Of a stretch of DNA of 64,000 nucleotides, positions 63,501-64,000 are shown in pieces; the stretch's first letter is position 1, and each line of letters opens with the position of its first letter. Both the position numbers and the translations under genes were made by a program. This DNA is from Mycobacterium sp. GA-2829 (GTDB lineage: Bacteria; Actinomycetota; Actinomycetes; Mycobacteriales; Mycobacteriaceae). The notes beneath the pieces were generated by a model that made no database searches, was not told the origin of the DNA, and worked only from the letters and a program-made list of their open reading frames with translations. The stretch spans positions 17,876 through 81,875 of the forward strand of contig NZ_LQIT01000024.1 in assembly GCF_001499965.1 (NCBI RefSeq), in the 5' to 3' direction.

Positions 63501-63891
63501 GGTGCCGCCGACGGGGTCGATCTCCTACATCAACCACTCGACCAGCTCGATCCACCCGGTGGCGAGCAAGATCGAGATCCGCAAGGAAGGCAAGATCGGC
63601 CGTGTCTACTACCCGGCGCCGTACCTGACCAACGACAACCTGGAGTACTACCAGGACGCGTACGAGATCGGCTACGAGAAGATCATCGACACCTACGCGG
63701 CGGCGACGCAGCACGTCGACCAGGGCCTGAGCCTGACGCTGTTCTTCAAGGACACCGCGACGACGCGCGATGTGAACAAGGCGCAGATCTACGCGTGGCG
63801 CAAGGGCATCAAGACGCTGTACTACATCCGGCTGCGTCAGATGGCCCTGGAGGGCACTGAGGTGGAGGGTTGCGTCAGCTGCATGTTGTGA
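60493..63891 (+). CDS. nrdE: Class Ib ribonucleotide reductase large subunit NrdE, interrupted by an intein
   Basis: An 1132-residue precursor that yields a 722-residue NrdE after removal of a 410-residue intein (residues 186-595). NrdE reduces ribonucleoside diphosphates with NrdF and NrdH. Extein blocks include [82 protein letters not shown] and the C-terminal redox pair CVSC. The junction is PVS-C/CF at the conserved SC(F/V)L motif, which corresponds to the first redox cysteine of class I enzymes. The GTG start has AAGGAA upstream and overlaps nrdI. No nrdF is seen before the window ends. Confidence 0.97.
   Translation: [1132 protein letters not shown]
61048..62277 (+). mobile_element. 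Mini-gene intein with LAGLIDADG homing endonuclease inside nrdE
   Basis: A 410-residue in-frame insertion. Splicing block A starts with C1 ([13 protein letters not shown]), block B is T63-x-x-H66 in CTPEHPIL, block F is [18 protein letters not shown], and block G ends with H409-N410 before the extein Cys at 62278. The endonuclease motifs are LGWYIAEG (E179) and LAGLFRGDG (D284), both acidic residues present, so it looks able to splice and cut. Codon use is visibly less GC-rich than in the exteins (for example TCT, GTT and AAT codons), consistent with horizontal arrival. Splicing was not tested. Confidence 0.96.
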
Positions 63892-63940
63892 CGGCGAGTG
63901 TCGGGTTATGCACGTTCCCAGGGGCTTGGGTTCAAGGCGT

Positions 63941-64000
63941 CTATGCAACAGCGGGTGGATTGAGTGGGTCGCACAGTAGTGCGTCGAGTGTTTCGGCGGG
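63941..64000 (-). mobile_element. C-terminal end of an IS30-type transposase, continuing beyond the window
   Basis: The last 19 residues read PAETLDALLCDPLNPPAVA before a TAG stop. PAE(T/A)LDxLL near the end is the usual closing pattern of IS30-family transposases. Just outside the stop, the bases 63918-63950 (GGCTTGGGTTCAAGGCGTCT continuing into GCAACA) resemble the TTGAA/GTTGCA style of IS30 terminal repeats, so the element probably ends about 20-30 bases after nrdE. Only 60 bases of coding sequence are visible, so the call is tentative. Confidence 0.55.

Overview
The window looks like a chromosomal segment of a non-tuberculous mycobacterium (Mycobacterium/Mycolicibacterium type). It is GC-rich, uses many GTG starts and many 1-4 base stop/start overlaps. 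The right half keeps the gene order I know from M. tuberculosis around ligB, cstA, cyp136, dinB2 (dinP) and nrdHIE. I saw no tRNA, rRNA or CRISPR array.

Positions 1-38.9 kb form a dense catabolic island. It holds three acyl-CoA synthetases, five enoyl-CoA hydratase-like proteins, a thiolase, a lipid-transfer-type thiolase, an acyl-CoA dehydrogenase pair, two amidohydrolase-2 proteins, a CaiB-type CoA transferase and an acyl-CoA carboxyltransferase subunit. It also holds oxidising and reducing enzymes: three P450s, a KshA-like Rieske oxygenase, a Baeyer-Villiger-type flavoenzyme, a molybdopterin oxidoreductase, two aldehyde dehydrogenases, two luciferase-like oxidoreductases and SDR/epimerase enzymes. 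The set implies oxidative attack on a hydrophobic, probably cyclic compound, then CoA activation and beta-oxidation. The substrate cannot be read from sequence. Two genes (an SDR at 8569-9367 and an aldehyde dehydrogenase at 23836-25325) carry apparent single-base frameshifts.

The island has its own regulatory code. Nine promoter regions carry the palindrome ACTGTAANNNTTACAGT or a close variant, mostly between divergent genes. The right half-site contains TACAGT, a good mycobacterial -10 hexamer. A TetR regulator (7546-8289) inside the island is the natural candidate to bind it. A separate 26-bp perfect palindrome (3894-3919) lies upstream of an operon that encodes a GntR/FCD regulator.

Positions 38.9-59.3 kb carry housekeeping and mixed genes: cstA with its small YbdD partner, ligB, a membrane-anchored sulfite-oxidase-fold protein, a LuxR-type ATPase regulator, and a free-standing protein resembling the LeuA regulatory domain. 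That last gene is preceded by a 13-codon leader peptide and an attenuator-like hairpin. Next come cyp136 with a TetR/SDR neighbourhood, an AAA ATPase, dinB2, and an FMN reductase with a TetR.

Positions 59.3-64 kb hold nrdH-nrdI-nrdE for class Ib ribonucleotide reductase. nrdE is interrupted by a 410-residue intein with a LAGLIDADG endonuclease, inserted immediately before a conserved cysteine. The window ends inside what looks like an IS30-type transposase, just downstream of nrdE.
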